From Verrucomicrobiota bacterium (GTDB lineage Bacteria > Verrucomicrobiota > Verrucomicrobiia > Verrucomicrobiales > Verrucomicrobiaceae): a stretch of 64,000 nucleotides of DNA. Position 1 is the first letter of the stretch, and the number at the start of each line of letters is the position of its first letter. The notes beneath the pieces are model-generated. The model made no database searches. It was not told the origin of the DNA and was given only the letters and a program-made list of their open reading frames with translations. Both the position numbers and the translations under genes were made by a program. Below are positions 6,287 through 14,755 of this stretch, piece by piece. The stretch is taken from NCBI GenBank assembly GCA_025360015.1, contig JANYCZ010000021.1, positions 62,001 to 126,000 on the forward strand, given 5' to 3'.

Positions 6287-8500
6287 ATGAGCGCCCCCGC
6301 CCGCAAATTCCATCTCTCCCTCAACGTCTCCGATCTCACCCGCTCGGTCGCCTTCTACCGCGTGTTGTTCGGACTCGATCCCGCCAAGCATCACCCCGAC
6401 TACGCCAAGTTCGAAGTCGAATCACCCCCCACCGTCTTCTCCCTCATCCCCGGCCGCGCTGGTGGCGGCGGCTCGCTCAATCACGTCGGCCTCTGCCTGC
6501 TCGACTCCGAAGAACTCGTCGCCATCCAGATGCGTCTGGAACAAGCCGGCCACAAAACCCTGCGTGAAGACGGCGTCGCCTGCTGCTACTCACGCCAGAC
6601 CAAGTTCTGGGTGCGCGATCCCGACGGCGTCCTCCTCGAACTCTATATCTTCCACGAAGACCTCGACGATCACGGCGACCACCACGTACCCGAGTCCGAT
6701 CCCCCCACCCTCATGGGCCGTGATGCCGAAGCCCCCGCCCCTGCGGTAACGTGGACCCATCATCTCGGCGAATCCATCGCGCTACCGCTCGCGCAAGATG
6801 CCTTCAGCGTACAGGAAGTCGTGCTCGAAGGCACCCTCAACGCCACCGGCATTGATCTCCCCGCTCTGCTCAAAGATGCCCTCCGCATCCTCAAACCCGG
6901 CGGCACCATCTCACTCCACGGCCTCGTCGCCGATCGCCCTCTGGCAGATCCCGCGCCACCCTTGCCCGGCCCCGCCGCCGCCGTGCAGCACGTCCCAGAT
7001 TTCCCCAGTCTCGCGCCCCTGCTGCACGCTGCCGGATTTCGCAACGCCCGCTTCACCAAGCTCTCCGAAAAAGGTTGGTTCGAAGCCGAAGGCGTCCCTC
7101 TGCGCGAGGTGCTCCTCAGCGCCACCAAGCCCGGCTTCCGCGCCTCCAAACAAGATCAAACCGTCGTCTATCTCGGCCCGCAACACGCCATCGAAGACGA
7201 CTTCGGCAATCGTTTCATCAAAGGCAGCCCGGTGGCCCTCAACACACACGACTGGCAGTCCCTGAAAAACACCGCCGCCTCATCATTTGCCTTGTTGCAG
7301 CCGCAGGTCGAAACGCCCAACCTGCCAGCCACCCCCATGCCTTCCAAAGCACGTTACATCATGATCGGCGGTTTCCTCGGCGCTGGCAAAACCACCACCG
7401 TCGGCCGCCTCGCCAAACATCTCACCGACCAAGGACTCCGCGTCGGCCTCATCACCAACGATCAGGCCGGTGGCCTCGTCGATACCAAACTCCTGCGCGG
7501 CCAGGGCTATGCCACCGAGGAAATCGCTGGCGGCTGCTTCTGCTGCCGCTTCAACACCCTCGTTGACGCCGCCAGCAAGCTCGCCAATGACGCCAAGCCG
7601 GACGTCTTCATCGCCGAGCCCGTCGGCAGTTGCACCGATCTCGTTGCCACCGTCACCTACCCGCTCCGCCGCATGTACGGCGACGCCTTCACCGTCGCCC
7701 CCCTCAGCGTCCTTGTGGACCCCATCCGCGCACGCCGTGTCTTCGGCCTCGATCAAGGCGGCACCTTCTCCGCCAAGGTCGCCTACATCTTCAAGAAGCA
7801 GCTCGAAGAAGCCGACATCATCGTCATCAGCAAAAGCGATCTCATTGAAGACGCCTCGCGCGAAGAACTCCGCTCCGTTCTCGCCAAGGAGTTCCCCCTG
7901 GCAAAGATCGTCACCGCCTCACCGCGCCAGGAAACTGGCCTCGATGAACTCTTCGCCAGCCTCATGACCGACGAGCAGGCCCGCCGCAATCCCATGTCCG
8001 TCGATTACGAAGTCTATGCCGATGGCGAAGCCCTCCTCGGCTGGCTCAATGCCACGGTGACGCTCAAGGCAGACGATGAGTTTGATGCAAATGAGTTCCT
8101 CAAACAGCTCGCCTTGATCGTGCAGGCCCAGTTGCAGCGTGAAGGCACCGAGATCGCCCATTTCAAAATGACCTTCAGTCCCGACGATGGCATCGCCGGC
8201 GAACTTGCCAGCATCAATCTCGTCCGCAGCGACTACGTCGCCGAACTCGGCATGGAACTCGACGAGCCCACCACCGGCGGCCAGCTCATCATCAATCTTC
8301 GCGCCGAAGCCGACCCCGCGTCACTCATGACCGCCGTCAAAGACGGCCTCGATGAAGCCACCCTGAACTTCTTCGGTCTCAAAGCCACCACCGATCACGA
8401 AGAACACTTCCGCCCCGGCAAACCCACCCCCACCCATCGCGATGGCGAAGTCGTCATGGAAACCAAAGGCGGCTGCAAACCCGGCAGCGGCTGCTGCTAA
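6287..8500 (+). CDS. ArsI-like lyase / ArsM-like C-half / COG0523 GTPase fusion
   Basis: A 737-residue cytosolic protein with three parts. (1) Residues 1-125 are a VOC/glyoxalase-fold domain resembling ArsI/CadI: His9, His66 and Glu118 fit the Fe site, and vicinal Cys99-Cys100 (GVACCYS) fits the arsenic-binding pair, with nearly the spacing I recall for ArsI. (2) Residues about 150-330 look like only the C-terminal half of an ArsM-type methyltransferase (DALRILKPGGTISLHG, then REVLLSATKP and VVYLGP..IEDDFGNRF). The SAM-binding motif I region is missing and there is no Cys. (3) Residues 357-737 are a COG0523/CobW metallochaperone GTPase: Walker A GFLGAGKTT (362-370), CFCC metal motif (417-420), SKSD guanine motif (515-518). 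The protein ends in CKPGSGCC, a likely metal-binding tail. I start at 6287 because the ArsI-like fold begins there. Role inferred: cleavage or handling of trivalent organoarsenicals with GTP-driven metal loading. Confidence 0.85.
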   Translation: MSAPARKFHLSLNVSDLTRSVAFYRVLFGLDPAKHHPDYAKFEVESPPTVFSLIPGRAGGGGSLNHVGLCLLDSEELVAIQMRLEQAGHKTLREDGVACCYSRQTKFWVRDPDGVLLELYIFHEDLDDHGDHHVPESDPPTLMGRDAEAPAPAVTWTHHLGESIALPLAQDAFSVQEVVLEGTLNATGIDLPALLKDALRILKPGGTISLHGLVADRPLADPAPPLPGPAAAVQHVPDFPSLAPLLHAAGFRNARFTKLSEKGWFEAEGVPLREVLLSATKPGFRASKQDQTVVYLGPQHAIEDDFGNRFIKGSPVALNTHDWQSLKNTAASSFALLQPQVETPNLPATPMPSKARYIMIGGFLGAGKTTTVGRLAKHLTDQGLRVGLITNDQAGGLVDTKLLRGQGYATEEIAGGCFCCRFNTLVDAASKLANDAKPDVFIAEPVGSCTDLVATVTYPLRRMYGDAFTVAPLSVLVDPIRARRVFGLDQGGTFSAKVAYIFKKQLEEADIIVISKSDLIEDASREELRSVLAKEFPLAKIVTASPRQETGLDELFASLMTDEQARRNPMSVDYEVYADGEALLGWLNATVTLKADDEFDANEFLKQLALIVQAQLQREGTEIAHFKMTFSPDDGIAGELASINLVRSDYVAELGMELDEPTTGGQLIINLRAEADPASLMTAVKDGLDEATLNFFGLKATTDHEEHFRPGKPTPTHRDGEVVMETKGGCKPGSGCC

Positions 8501-8503
8501 ACC

Positions 8504-8665
8504 GGAGCGCGGAATTCATTCCGCAACACTCCGCAAACATCCCCCGCTCCGCGTGCCGCATAGCATCGCTGCGCGCGTTGAATAGGTTTTCAAAGCACAA
8601 CAGCGGAGGCATGCGCATTCGTAGGATGGGCGTGGCGACAGCCCGCCCGTCCACCAGCGCATGAA
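8504..8665 (+). repeat. Second copy of the interspersed repeat pair
   Basis: The AGCGCGG unit (8504-8563, with the dyad GCGGAATTCATTCCGC) begins four bases after the stop of the fusion gene, exactly as the first copy follows the MFS stop. The GGATGGGCGTGGCGACAGCC unit follows at about 8622-8651. Both operon ends in this locus therefore carry the same repeat pair. The dyad may serve as a terminator. Confidence 0.7.
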
Positions 8666-8757
8666 AAACACCTCGATCCTCCGAGTCCAATCCGGCATTT
8701 CATAATGCCTATATCAGCGTCACATCGGCGGTTAAAATCTCTGCTCCCTCTGCCTCC

Positions 8758-9282
8758 AAGTGGCCCGCACAGTCCTCTGTGCGGTTCTGGGCGGTCGCTC
8801 ACGTTGAAATCTCACAAAGACTGTCAGCCCTCTTGGGTGCGCCAGCTTGCAGCCCTCGGTCCGCGAGCGTGTCGAAAGCACCACCGACCACTTCCTTTTT
8901 CCCCTTTTTCGGCCATCCCCCCCCTCCCTGAATTCCGCAAGCAAATCCCACACCTTGGCGTAGCCTCTGCTCCCCTCAAAACCTGATGATCCACATCTCC
9001 ACGCCCCGCGCTCCCAAGTGGCCCGCACAGTCCTCTGTGCGGTTCTGGGCGGTCGCTCACGTTGAAATCTCACAAAGACTGTCAGCCCTCTTGGGTGCGC
9101 CAGCTTGCAGCCCTCGGTCCGCGAGCGTGTCGAAAGAACCACCGACCACTCCCTTTTTCTCCTTTTTCTCCTTTTTCGGCCATCCCTCCCCTCCCTGAAT
9201 TCCGCAAGCAAACCCCAGACCCTGGCGTAGCCTCTGCTTCCCTCAAAACCTGATGAGCCACATCTCCACGCCCCGCGCTCCC
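8758..9282 (+). repeat. 258-bp tandem duplication reaching into DUF1552 gene
   Basis: A unit beginning AAGTGGCCCGCACAGTCC occurs at 8758 and again at 9016, so the period is 258 bp. The two copies are nearly identical. Both end with the sequence around the DUF1552 start codon and its first ten codons (to 9282). Copy 1 therefore carries an ATG at 8986 followed by HISTPRAP, a dead copy of the gene's start. Both copies contain a CCTTTTTCGGCCATCCC word shared with the flank of the GxxExxY gene near 57.8 kb. Confidence 0.92.
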
Positions 9283-10650
9283 ATGTCCCGCCGTGCTGCT
9301 CTGCGCGGACTCGGCGCCACCATTGCGTTGCCGTTTCTGGATGCCATGGCTCCCACCGCCCGCGCCTCCCAGGGAGCAGGGAAAGCCTTCCCCACCCGCA
9401 TCGGCGTGCTCTTCATGCCAAACGGCGTGCACCAAGACCGCTGGACCCCCGAAGGCGAAGGCAAAGACTTCAAGTTCTCTCCCATCCTGCAGCCTCTGGA
9501 GCGGCATCGCGCGGACATCAACATCCTCACCCAGCTCGGCCACGCCAACTGCCAGGGCGGGGATGGTCACTACGCCAAAACCGCCAACTGGCTCACCGGC
9601 ACCGAGATCGAAAAAACCACCGGCAAGAACCTCCGCTGCGGCGTCAGCATGGACCAGGTCTTCGCCCAGCAGGCCGGCAGCCTCGCACGCTTTCCCTCCC
9701 TCGAACTCGGCACCGAGCCCGTCATGACCGGCGTCGATTTCAACGTCAACTACACCATGCTATACGGCTCCCACGTGGCCTGGCGCACCCCCACCACCCC
9801 ACTACCGCCGGAGATCAATCCGCGTTTCGTTTTCGACCGTCTCTTCCGTGGCAATCCCGAAGAGCGCAAAGCCTCCGCCCTCGAAAACAAAAGCGTCCTC
9901 GACCTCGTCATGTCAGACGCCAAAGCCCTGCGCGGTCGCGTTGGCGCAGATGACCAGCATAGACTCGACGAGTACCTCGAAAGCATCCGCAGCGTCGAGC
10001 AGCGCATCGAGGCCGACATCGCCCGCGTTGCCAGCGGTGAAAATCTCGATCCTGCCGCCAAAGACGCCATCACCCAGCTCGACCAGCGCATCACGAACTC
10101 CATGGCCCAGCAGAAAGACCCCGGCAGCAGTCTTCGCTTGGATCACACTGAGCACTCACGCCTCATGATGGAGCTCATGACCCTCGCCTTCTGGAACGAC
10201 TCCACCCGCGTCAGCACCTTCATGTTTGGCTGGGCTGTCAGCGGCAAGAGCTTCACCTTTCTCGACGGCGTGAAGCACGGCCACCACGAATGCTCCCATC
10301 ACGAAAAGAAGCCCGAGAAACTGGAGCAATATCAAAAGATCAACACCTGGCACACCGAGCAGTTCGCCCACCTGCTCGACCGCATGAAATCCATCAAGGA
10401 AGGCGACGGCACCCTGCTCGATCACACCCTCCTCCTCTTCGGCTCCAGCATGCGCGACGGCAATGCCCACAGCCCCAAGAATCTCCCCCTCGTCCTCGCC
10501 GGTCACGGCGGCGGTCTCACCGGCGGCCGCCACCTCGTCAGCCCCACCGACACCCCCCTCTGCAATCTCTTCCTCAGCATGCACCAGCTCGGCGGCCTAA
10601 AAACCGACCACTTCGGCGACAGCACCGGTCCCCTCAAAGGCCTGGTATAG
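9253..10650 (+). CDS. DUF1552 domain protein, Tat-type leader
   Basis: A 465-residue protein of the DUF1552 family, found mainly in Planctomycetes and Verrucomicrobia, usually next to DUF1592-type cytochrome proteins. Biochemical function is unknown; the fold is related to the alkaline-phosphatase/DUF1501 group. The twin-arginine leader SRRAALRGLGATIALPFLDA points to Tat export. The ATG at 9253 gives 10 residues before a second ATG at 9283 (MSRRAALRG). The second start looks more natural for a Tat leader, because the first ten codons lie inside the duplicated upstream unit. The stop codon (10648-10650) lies inside the first copy of a 139-bp tandem repeat. The partner-type DUF1592 gene lies downstream in the opposite direction, not in an operon with it. 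Confidence 0.87.
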   Translation: MSHISTPRAPMSRRAALRGLGATIALPFLDAMAPTARASQGAGKAFPTRIGVLFMPNGVHQDRWTPEGEGKDFKFSPILQPLERHRADINILTQLGHANCQGGDGHYAKTANWLTGTEIEKTTGKNLRCGVSMDQVFAQQAGSLARFPSLELGTEPVMTGVDFNVNYTMLYGSHVAWRTPTTPLPPEINPRFVFDRLFRGNPEERKASALENKSVLDLVMSDAKALRGRVGADDQHRLDEYLESIRSVEQRIEADIARVASGENLDPAAKDAITQLDQRITNSMAQQKDPGSSLRLDHTEHSRLMMELMTLAFWNDSTRVSTFMFGWAVSGKSFTFLDGVKHGHHECSHHEKKPEKLEQYQKINTWHTEQFAHLLDRMKSIKEGDGTLLDHTLLLFGSSMRDGNAHSPKNLPLVLAGHGGGLTGGRHLVSPTDTPLCNLFLSMHQLGGLKTDHFGDSTGPLKGLV

Positions 10651-11058
10651 CGTGGTAGAAACCTCCGCGGTCGGCTCAGAGGTAGGGCGGCTGGTCCCCC
10701 AGCCGCCGCGAACGTCTCTAGACCTTCAAAAACCTCCAAGCCCCCGTCCTGCAAGCTCCCCAGCCCCCCAAGGGGCGACACCTGGTATAGCATGGTAGAA
10801 ACCTCCGCGGTCGGCTCAAAGGTAGGGCGGCTGGTCCCCCAGCAGCCGCGAACGTCTCCACACCTTCAGAAACCTCCAAGCTTCCCTCCCGCAGGCTCCC
10901 CAGCCCCAAAGGGGCGAAGCCTGGTATAGCGTGGTAGAAACCTCCGCGGTCGGCTCAGAGGTAGGGCAGCTGGTCCCCCAGCCGCCGCGAACGTCTCCAG
11001 ACCTTCAAAAACCTCCAAGCCCCCGTCCTGCAAGCTCCCCAGCCCCAAAGGGGCGACA
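10641..11058 (+). repeat. 139-bp tandem repeat, three copies
   Basis: Three direct copies begin CCTGGTATAGCGTGGTAGAA at 10641, 10781 and 10920 (periods 140 and 139 bp). They differ at a few positions (CATGG for CGTGG, CAGCAGCCGC for CAGCCGCCGC). Each ends with CAGCCCCAAAGGGGCGA-type sequence, a small dyad. The stop codon of the DUF1552 gene is formed by the TAG in the first copy. 11059-11237 holds no gene but has an inverted pair GCCCAGGGC / GCCCTGGGA similar to repeats at 30.9 and 31.3 kb. Confidence 0.93.
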
Positions 11059-11237
11059 TAACGTAGCCCAGGGCAAGCGAGCCTCAGCGAGCGCCGCCCT
11101 GGGACAGGCATAGTCCGACCGGAAAGCAAACCCGGCACTCCGCCACATCCATCGCCCACCAGCAGCGCCTGCAACGAGCTCCGCCACGCATTTGCGCCTT
11201 CATCGGACAGCGCTTCGAATCATCCCAGCCCGCCCCT

Positions 11238-13112
11238 TCACCACCTCCCCCGAAACGCCTCACTCTTCACTACCGCGATGATCAGCGCCTCACTCCGGTA
11301 GTCCCCATCCCGCAGCACCTTCTCCAGCCTCAGCAGCGTCGGCTGGTCATGCAGCTCCACCGTCCGCCCCGTCGCATACCCCAGCAGTCGCGTGCACAGC
11401 GACCGCACAAACAAACCCTTCTCCTCCATCAGCAGCCGCCGAAACTCCGCCGGCGTCGCAAACGCCCGCCCGCCCGGCATCACCCCCGTCGCATCCAGCG
11501 GCTTCCCATTCTCGGTGTCCCGCCATTGGCCGATCGGATCAAAATTCTCCAGCGCAAACCCCGGCGGATCCAGCCGCGTGTGACACCCCGCGCACGCCGG
11601 CTTGTTGCGGTGCGCCTCCAGGCTCTTGCGCAGCGTCGTCTCCTTCAGCGCACGATCATCCTCCGGAAGCTGTCCCACATTGGCTGGTGGCGGCGGTGGT
11701 GGCGTGCCCAGCAGTTGCTCCAGCACCCACTTCCCCCGCAGTACCGGGCTCGTCCGCTGCGGATACGCCGTAGTGGCCAAAATCGCCGCCATGCCCGTGA
11801 GACCTCCGCGCCGTGCGTTGTTAAACTTCACCTGCCGCATCTCCTTGCCCTTCACCCCCGGCACTTCATACACCTTGGCCAGCGCCTCATTGAGAAAGCT
11901 GTAGTCGCTGTCCAGGAAATCCAGCACGCGCCCGTTGTGCCGCAGCAGATGATCGCAGAAACTGAAAATCTCATCGTACATGGCCTGCCGCAGTTCGCCG
12001 TTGAAGCCAGGAAACTTGCGCGGATCGGGATCCACGTTGTTGAAAATCTGGTCAAAGCGCAGCCACTGCCCCGCGAAGTTTTTCGTGAAGGCCAGTCCCT
12101 TCTCATGCGCCAGCATGCGCCGCACTTGCCCCTCCAGCACCGCATCCTCCTGCAGCTTGTTCTCCGCCGCCAGCCTCATGAGCTCCTCATCCGGCATCGA
12201 CGACCACAGGAAATACGACAGCCGCGAAGCCATCTCATACGCCCCCAGCCGCCGTGGCTCCTTCGCTCCCTCCCGCGCCGTCTCTTCCATGAAAAGAAAC
12301 CCCGGCGAAACCAGCACCGCCTTGAACATCACCTTCATCGCGTCATCCCAGTTCTGCCGCCGCTGCCACGCCTGACGGAAAACATTCAGCAAAGCCTGCA
12401 CTTCCGGCTCCGCAGGCGGACGCCGAAACGCCCGCACCAAAAAAGGCCTCAGCGCCAGCTCTGCGCCCGTGTCCGGCGGCAGCTTGTCGCTCGTCACCGG
12501 CGCGATCAGCCGTTGCCGCAGCTCTCCCCGTTGCCACGCTTCCGCGATGGCCTCCTCCGCCGCGCCCAGATACTTCTCCACCAGCAAAGGCGAAAGACTC
12601 AGCGTGTCCGGATTATTCGCAAAGCCCTCACCACCCGCGCCATCCGCAGGAAACTTGTCCCCCGGCCGTTTCGCGATGCCCAGCAAATCTCGCAGCGTGT
12701 TGTTATACTCTTCACGATTCAGCCGCCGCGACCGCGCCACTCCCGGCCGCGTAGCAGGCATTTCCAGCACCGCGTTCTCATTGCTCTGGACCCACTTCAG
12801 CAGCACCTCACGCTGCGCGCCTTCCAGCGGCGGCTTCGCCTTCGGCGGCATCGTCCCCGCACGGATCTGCTCCCTCACCTTGCCCCACAGTCGGATGTCA
12901 TGCCGCCCCTCACCAGGCTGGCGCAGAAACTCAAAACTGATGTCGCCCTTCTTTGCATCCGCATCATGGCAGTCCATGCAGCGCTGCTCCAGCAGCGGCA
13001 GCAAATCACGCTCCAGCGCCTGGTTCACAGCATCCACCGCTGCACCAAAGGCACGCGGTGAAACGATCAGCAGAAAAACGATAAAACGAGGCAGCAGCAT
13101 GAGGAGCCTCAA
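11238..13112 (-). CDS. Planctomycete-type cytochrome, DUF1587/1595/1592/1588/1585
   Basis: A 624-residue exported protein. A signal peptide covers about residues 1-23. A PSCyt1-type haem motif CMDCH (45-49) is followed in order by DUF1587 (SRRLNREEYNNTLRDLLGI), DUF1595 (LVRAFRRPPAEPEV), DUF1592 (EMASRLSYFLWSSMPDEEL), DUF1588 (GGLTGMAAILATTAYPQRTS) and DUF1585 with a second CAGCH near residue 505 (LDPPGFALENFDPIGQWR). It is at the short end for this family. Such proteins are predicted c-type cytochromes or oxidoreductases of the periplasm; no activity is established. It converges on the DUF1552 gene, to which it is usually coupled in related genomes, across the tandem-repeat block. Confidence 0.92.
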   Translation of the reverse strand: MRLLMLLPRFIVFLLIVSPRAFGAAVDAVNQALERDLLPLLEQRCMDCHDADAKKGDISFEFLRQPGEGRHDIRLWGKVREQIRAGTMPPKAKPPLEGAQREVLLKWVQSNENAVLEMPATRPGVARSRRLNREEYNNTLRDLLGIAKRPGDKFPADGAGGEGFANNPDTLSLSPLLVEKYLGAAEEAIAEAWQRGELRQRLIAPVTSDKLPPDTGAELALRPFLVRAFRRPPAEPEVQALLNVFRQAWQRRQNWDDAMKVMFKAVLVSPGFLFMEETAREGAKEPRRLGAYEMASRLSYFLWSSMPDEELMRLAAENKLQEDAVLEGQVRRMLAHEKGLAFTKNFAGQWLRFDQIFNNVDPDPRKFPGFNGELRQAMYDEIFSFCDHLLRHNGRVLDFLDSDYSFLNEALAKVYEVPGVKGKEMRQVKFNNARRGGLTGMAAILATTAYPQRTSPVLRGKWVLEQLLGTPPPPPPANVGQLPEDDRALKETTLRKSLEAHRNKPACAGCHTRLDPPGFALENFDPIGQWRDTENGKPLDATGVMPGGRAFATPAEFRRLLMEEKGLFVRSLCTRLLGYATGRTVELHDQPTLLRLEKVLRDGDYRSEALIIAVVKSEAFRGRW

Positions 13113-13192
13113 ACATACGCCACCCTCACAGTCCTGCCATGTACACGATGCAGAAAAAGATCACGCCGCCGCTTTGCGCCCAGCCAAGCAGC

Positions 13193-13211
13193 CCCGTTGC
13201 GCCGCAACGGG
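13193..13211 (-). terminator. 8-bp hairpin between TPR and cytochrome genes
   Basis: CCCGTTGC and GCAACGGG form a perfect 8-bp stem with a 3-base loop, 82 bp past the stop of the TPR gene. No clear T-tract follows on the minus strand, so terminator function is uncertain. Confidence 0.35.
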
Positions 13212-13292
13212 AGTTCTCTTCATTCCGTGCACAGCATCTCCTCTGCTCTCTTCCTGCCTTCCTCATTCAAAAAAGGTTTTCAGACACACACC

Positions 13293-13838
13293 CTACGGCT
13301 TCCACGTCTTGTTCCACAGCACATAGATCTCATGCATCGCCCGCTGCTCCAGCGGCGTCCATTCCAGCGTGCGTTCAAACAGGGTCTTGTAGCTGGCAAG
13401 CCGTGGATCTTTCTCCGCAGCGATCTGATAATTCTCCAGCGCCTTCTGCGTGTCCCCCGTGCCCCAGTAGCCCAGCACCAGCGAGTAATAGTCGTAGTGC
13501 GCCTGGTGGTCGCTCAGTTTGCCTGCCAGCTCAAATTCGCGCACCGCATCCGTGTAGTCGCCCATGTTAAAATACGCCCAGCCCGCGCGGTTATGCATCG
13601 GTGCCTTGTCACGCAGCTCCACCGATTTCTTCACGTCCGCCCGCGCCTCCTCCTTCCGTCCCAGCAGCGCCAGCACATACCCACGGTTGGAATAAGCCTG
13701 CGCATCTTCAGCATTCGCCTCGATCTGCTTGTTCAGGATCTCCAGCTTCGGCGTGGTCTGCACCGGCGTTGCCGGTTCGGCACCAGCAGCGGACAAGACC
13801 AGGGCGGCATAAAAGCAGGCAAAGCGGGAGTAATTCAT
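13293..13838 (-). CDS. Exported TPR-repeat protein
   Basis: A 181-residue protein with a signal peptide (residues 1-20, cleavage near AAGA/EP) and three to four tetratricopeptide repeats. Examples are AYSNRGYVLALLGRKEEARADV, APMHNRAGWAYFNMGDYTDAVREFELA and YSLVLGYWGTGDTQKALENYQ. It is expected to act as a periplasmic scaffold. It lies 180 bp upstream of the cytochrome gene on the same strand and could form a unit with it, though the intervening hairpin argues against that. No partner can be named. Confidence 0.88.
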   Translation of the reverse strand: MNYSRFACFYAALVLSAAGAEPATPVQTTPKLEILNKQIEANAEDAQAYSNRGYVLALLGRKEEARADVKKSVELRDKAPMHNRAGWAYFNMGDYTDAVREFELAGKLSDHQAHYDYYSLVLGYWGTGDTQKALENYQIAAEKDPRLASYKTLFERTLEWTPLEQRAMHEIYVLWNKTWKP

Positions 13839-13985
13839 GAGAGGATCGCGTGAGGGGTGAAATCAAAGAACGAAGCGAGATGCCACGTGCATTCCAAAAG
13901 AACGAAGACTATTCGTCGCCGCGTTCTGCTTCGGGCAGCCGTCACCACGGTCACACTCCACTTTCATCTCCACTCCCCGCATCCC

Positions 13986-14642
13986 ATGAGCTGGTTCCAA
14001 CTCGACCCCCAAAGCATCGCCACCCGCGCCCGCACGGCAGGCTCCCCCGTGCCTTCCCTCGGCTCTTCGCTCATGCGCGGCACGCTCGGCTTTACCGTCG
14101 TCAGCGTCGCCGGCTTTGTGCCCTGGGCCGTGTTCGGCCATTGGTTCCGCCTGCACCTGGGAAAGTCCGGAGAGGTGGGCATGTATGCAGCCTGCGCGGT
14201 GGTCTTCATCTCCCTCACCTCACCGCTGCTGCACCGTCTCATCATCGGCCCCGGTTCGTTGTCACGTTTCTACAAGCTCTTTGGCATTTCCTTCACCGCC
14301 TATTCCATCGCGTGGATCGCGGGCTGGATGCTGCTGCGCGGCCATCCCGGCAGCCTCGCCGGACTGTTTGTCGGTACCGCAGTGATGGCCTGCATGCTGG
14401 TGGCGGCCTTTGACGCTTTGCGTTCCATCGTCAAAGTCGCCCTCGCGTTGTTCATCTTGAACTCCATCGGCTACTTCGTCGGTGGTATTTCGGAGGCCGC
14501 CATCATCAAGCACTATCCGGCATACAAAATTTACGGCCAGCTAAGCTGGGGCGTCTTCTATGGCCTAGGTCTTGGTGCCGGCCTAGGCCTGGCCTTCCAC
14601 TTCTGCCAGGCGCGTGCGCGAAAGCTCATCGCAGCCGGGTGA
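13986..14642 (+). CDS. Unrecognised inner-membrane protein
   Basis: A 218-residue protein with about six hydrophobic segments after a short cytosolic start (MSWFQLDPQSIATRARTAG). Gly-rich helices occur in the second half (WGVFYGLGLGAGLGLAFHF). I recognise no family. The ATG at 13986 is preferred over one 129 bp upstream because the extra N-terminus is Arg/His-rich and not conserved-looking. It is followed by a terminator-like hairpin and so is probably a single-gene unit. Its start is 147 bp from the divergent TPR gene. 13839-13985 shows no other feature. Confidence 0.7.
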   Translation: MSWFQLDPQSIATRARTAGSPVPSLGSSLMRGTLGFTVVSVAGFVPWAVFGHWFRLHLGKSGEVGMYAACAVVFISLTSPLLHRLIIGPGSLSRFYKLFGISFTAYSIAWIAGWMLLRGHPGSLAGLFVGTAVMACMLVAAFDALRSIVKVALALFILNSIGYFVGGISEAAIIKHYPAYKIYGQLSWGVFYGLGLGAGLGLAFHFCQARARKLIAAG

Positions 14643-14661
14643 CTTGTACCCATTTTGAAAA

Positions 14662-14680
14662 ACGGGCAGTTTTCGCCCGT
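14662..14680 (+). terminator. Hairpin after the membrane-protein gene
   Basis: ACGGGC (14662-14667) pairs with GCCCGT (14675-14680) across AGTTTTC. It lies 20 bp after the stop of the preceding gene and 75 bp before the PiT-family gene. There is no strong T-tract, so this is a weak call. Confidence 0.45.
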
Positions 14681-14755
14681 GAAAATGTTGTCAACGCGGT
14701 TGGTTTTCATTGCTTAGTTGCAGATGTGCGCAAATAGACGCGCCTCTCTCTCTGC

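Noticed and set aside
10641-11058. Possible CRISPR or integron-type array
   Set aside because: Whole 139-bp units are repeated almost identically without variable cassettes, and no integrase is nearby.
11349-13061. 570-codon open frame antisense to the DUF1592-type cytochrome
   Set aside because: Arg/His/Pro-rich composition typical of a shadow frame; the minus-strand gene has haem motifs and all family domains.
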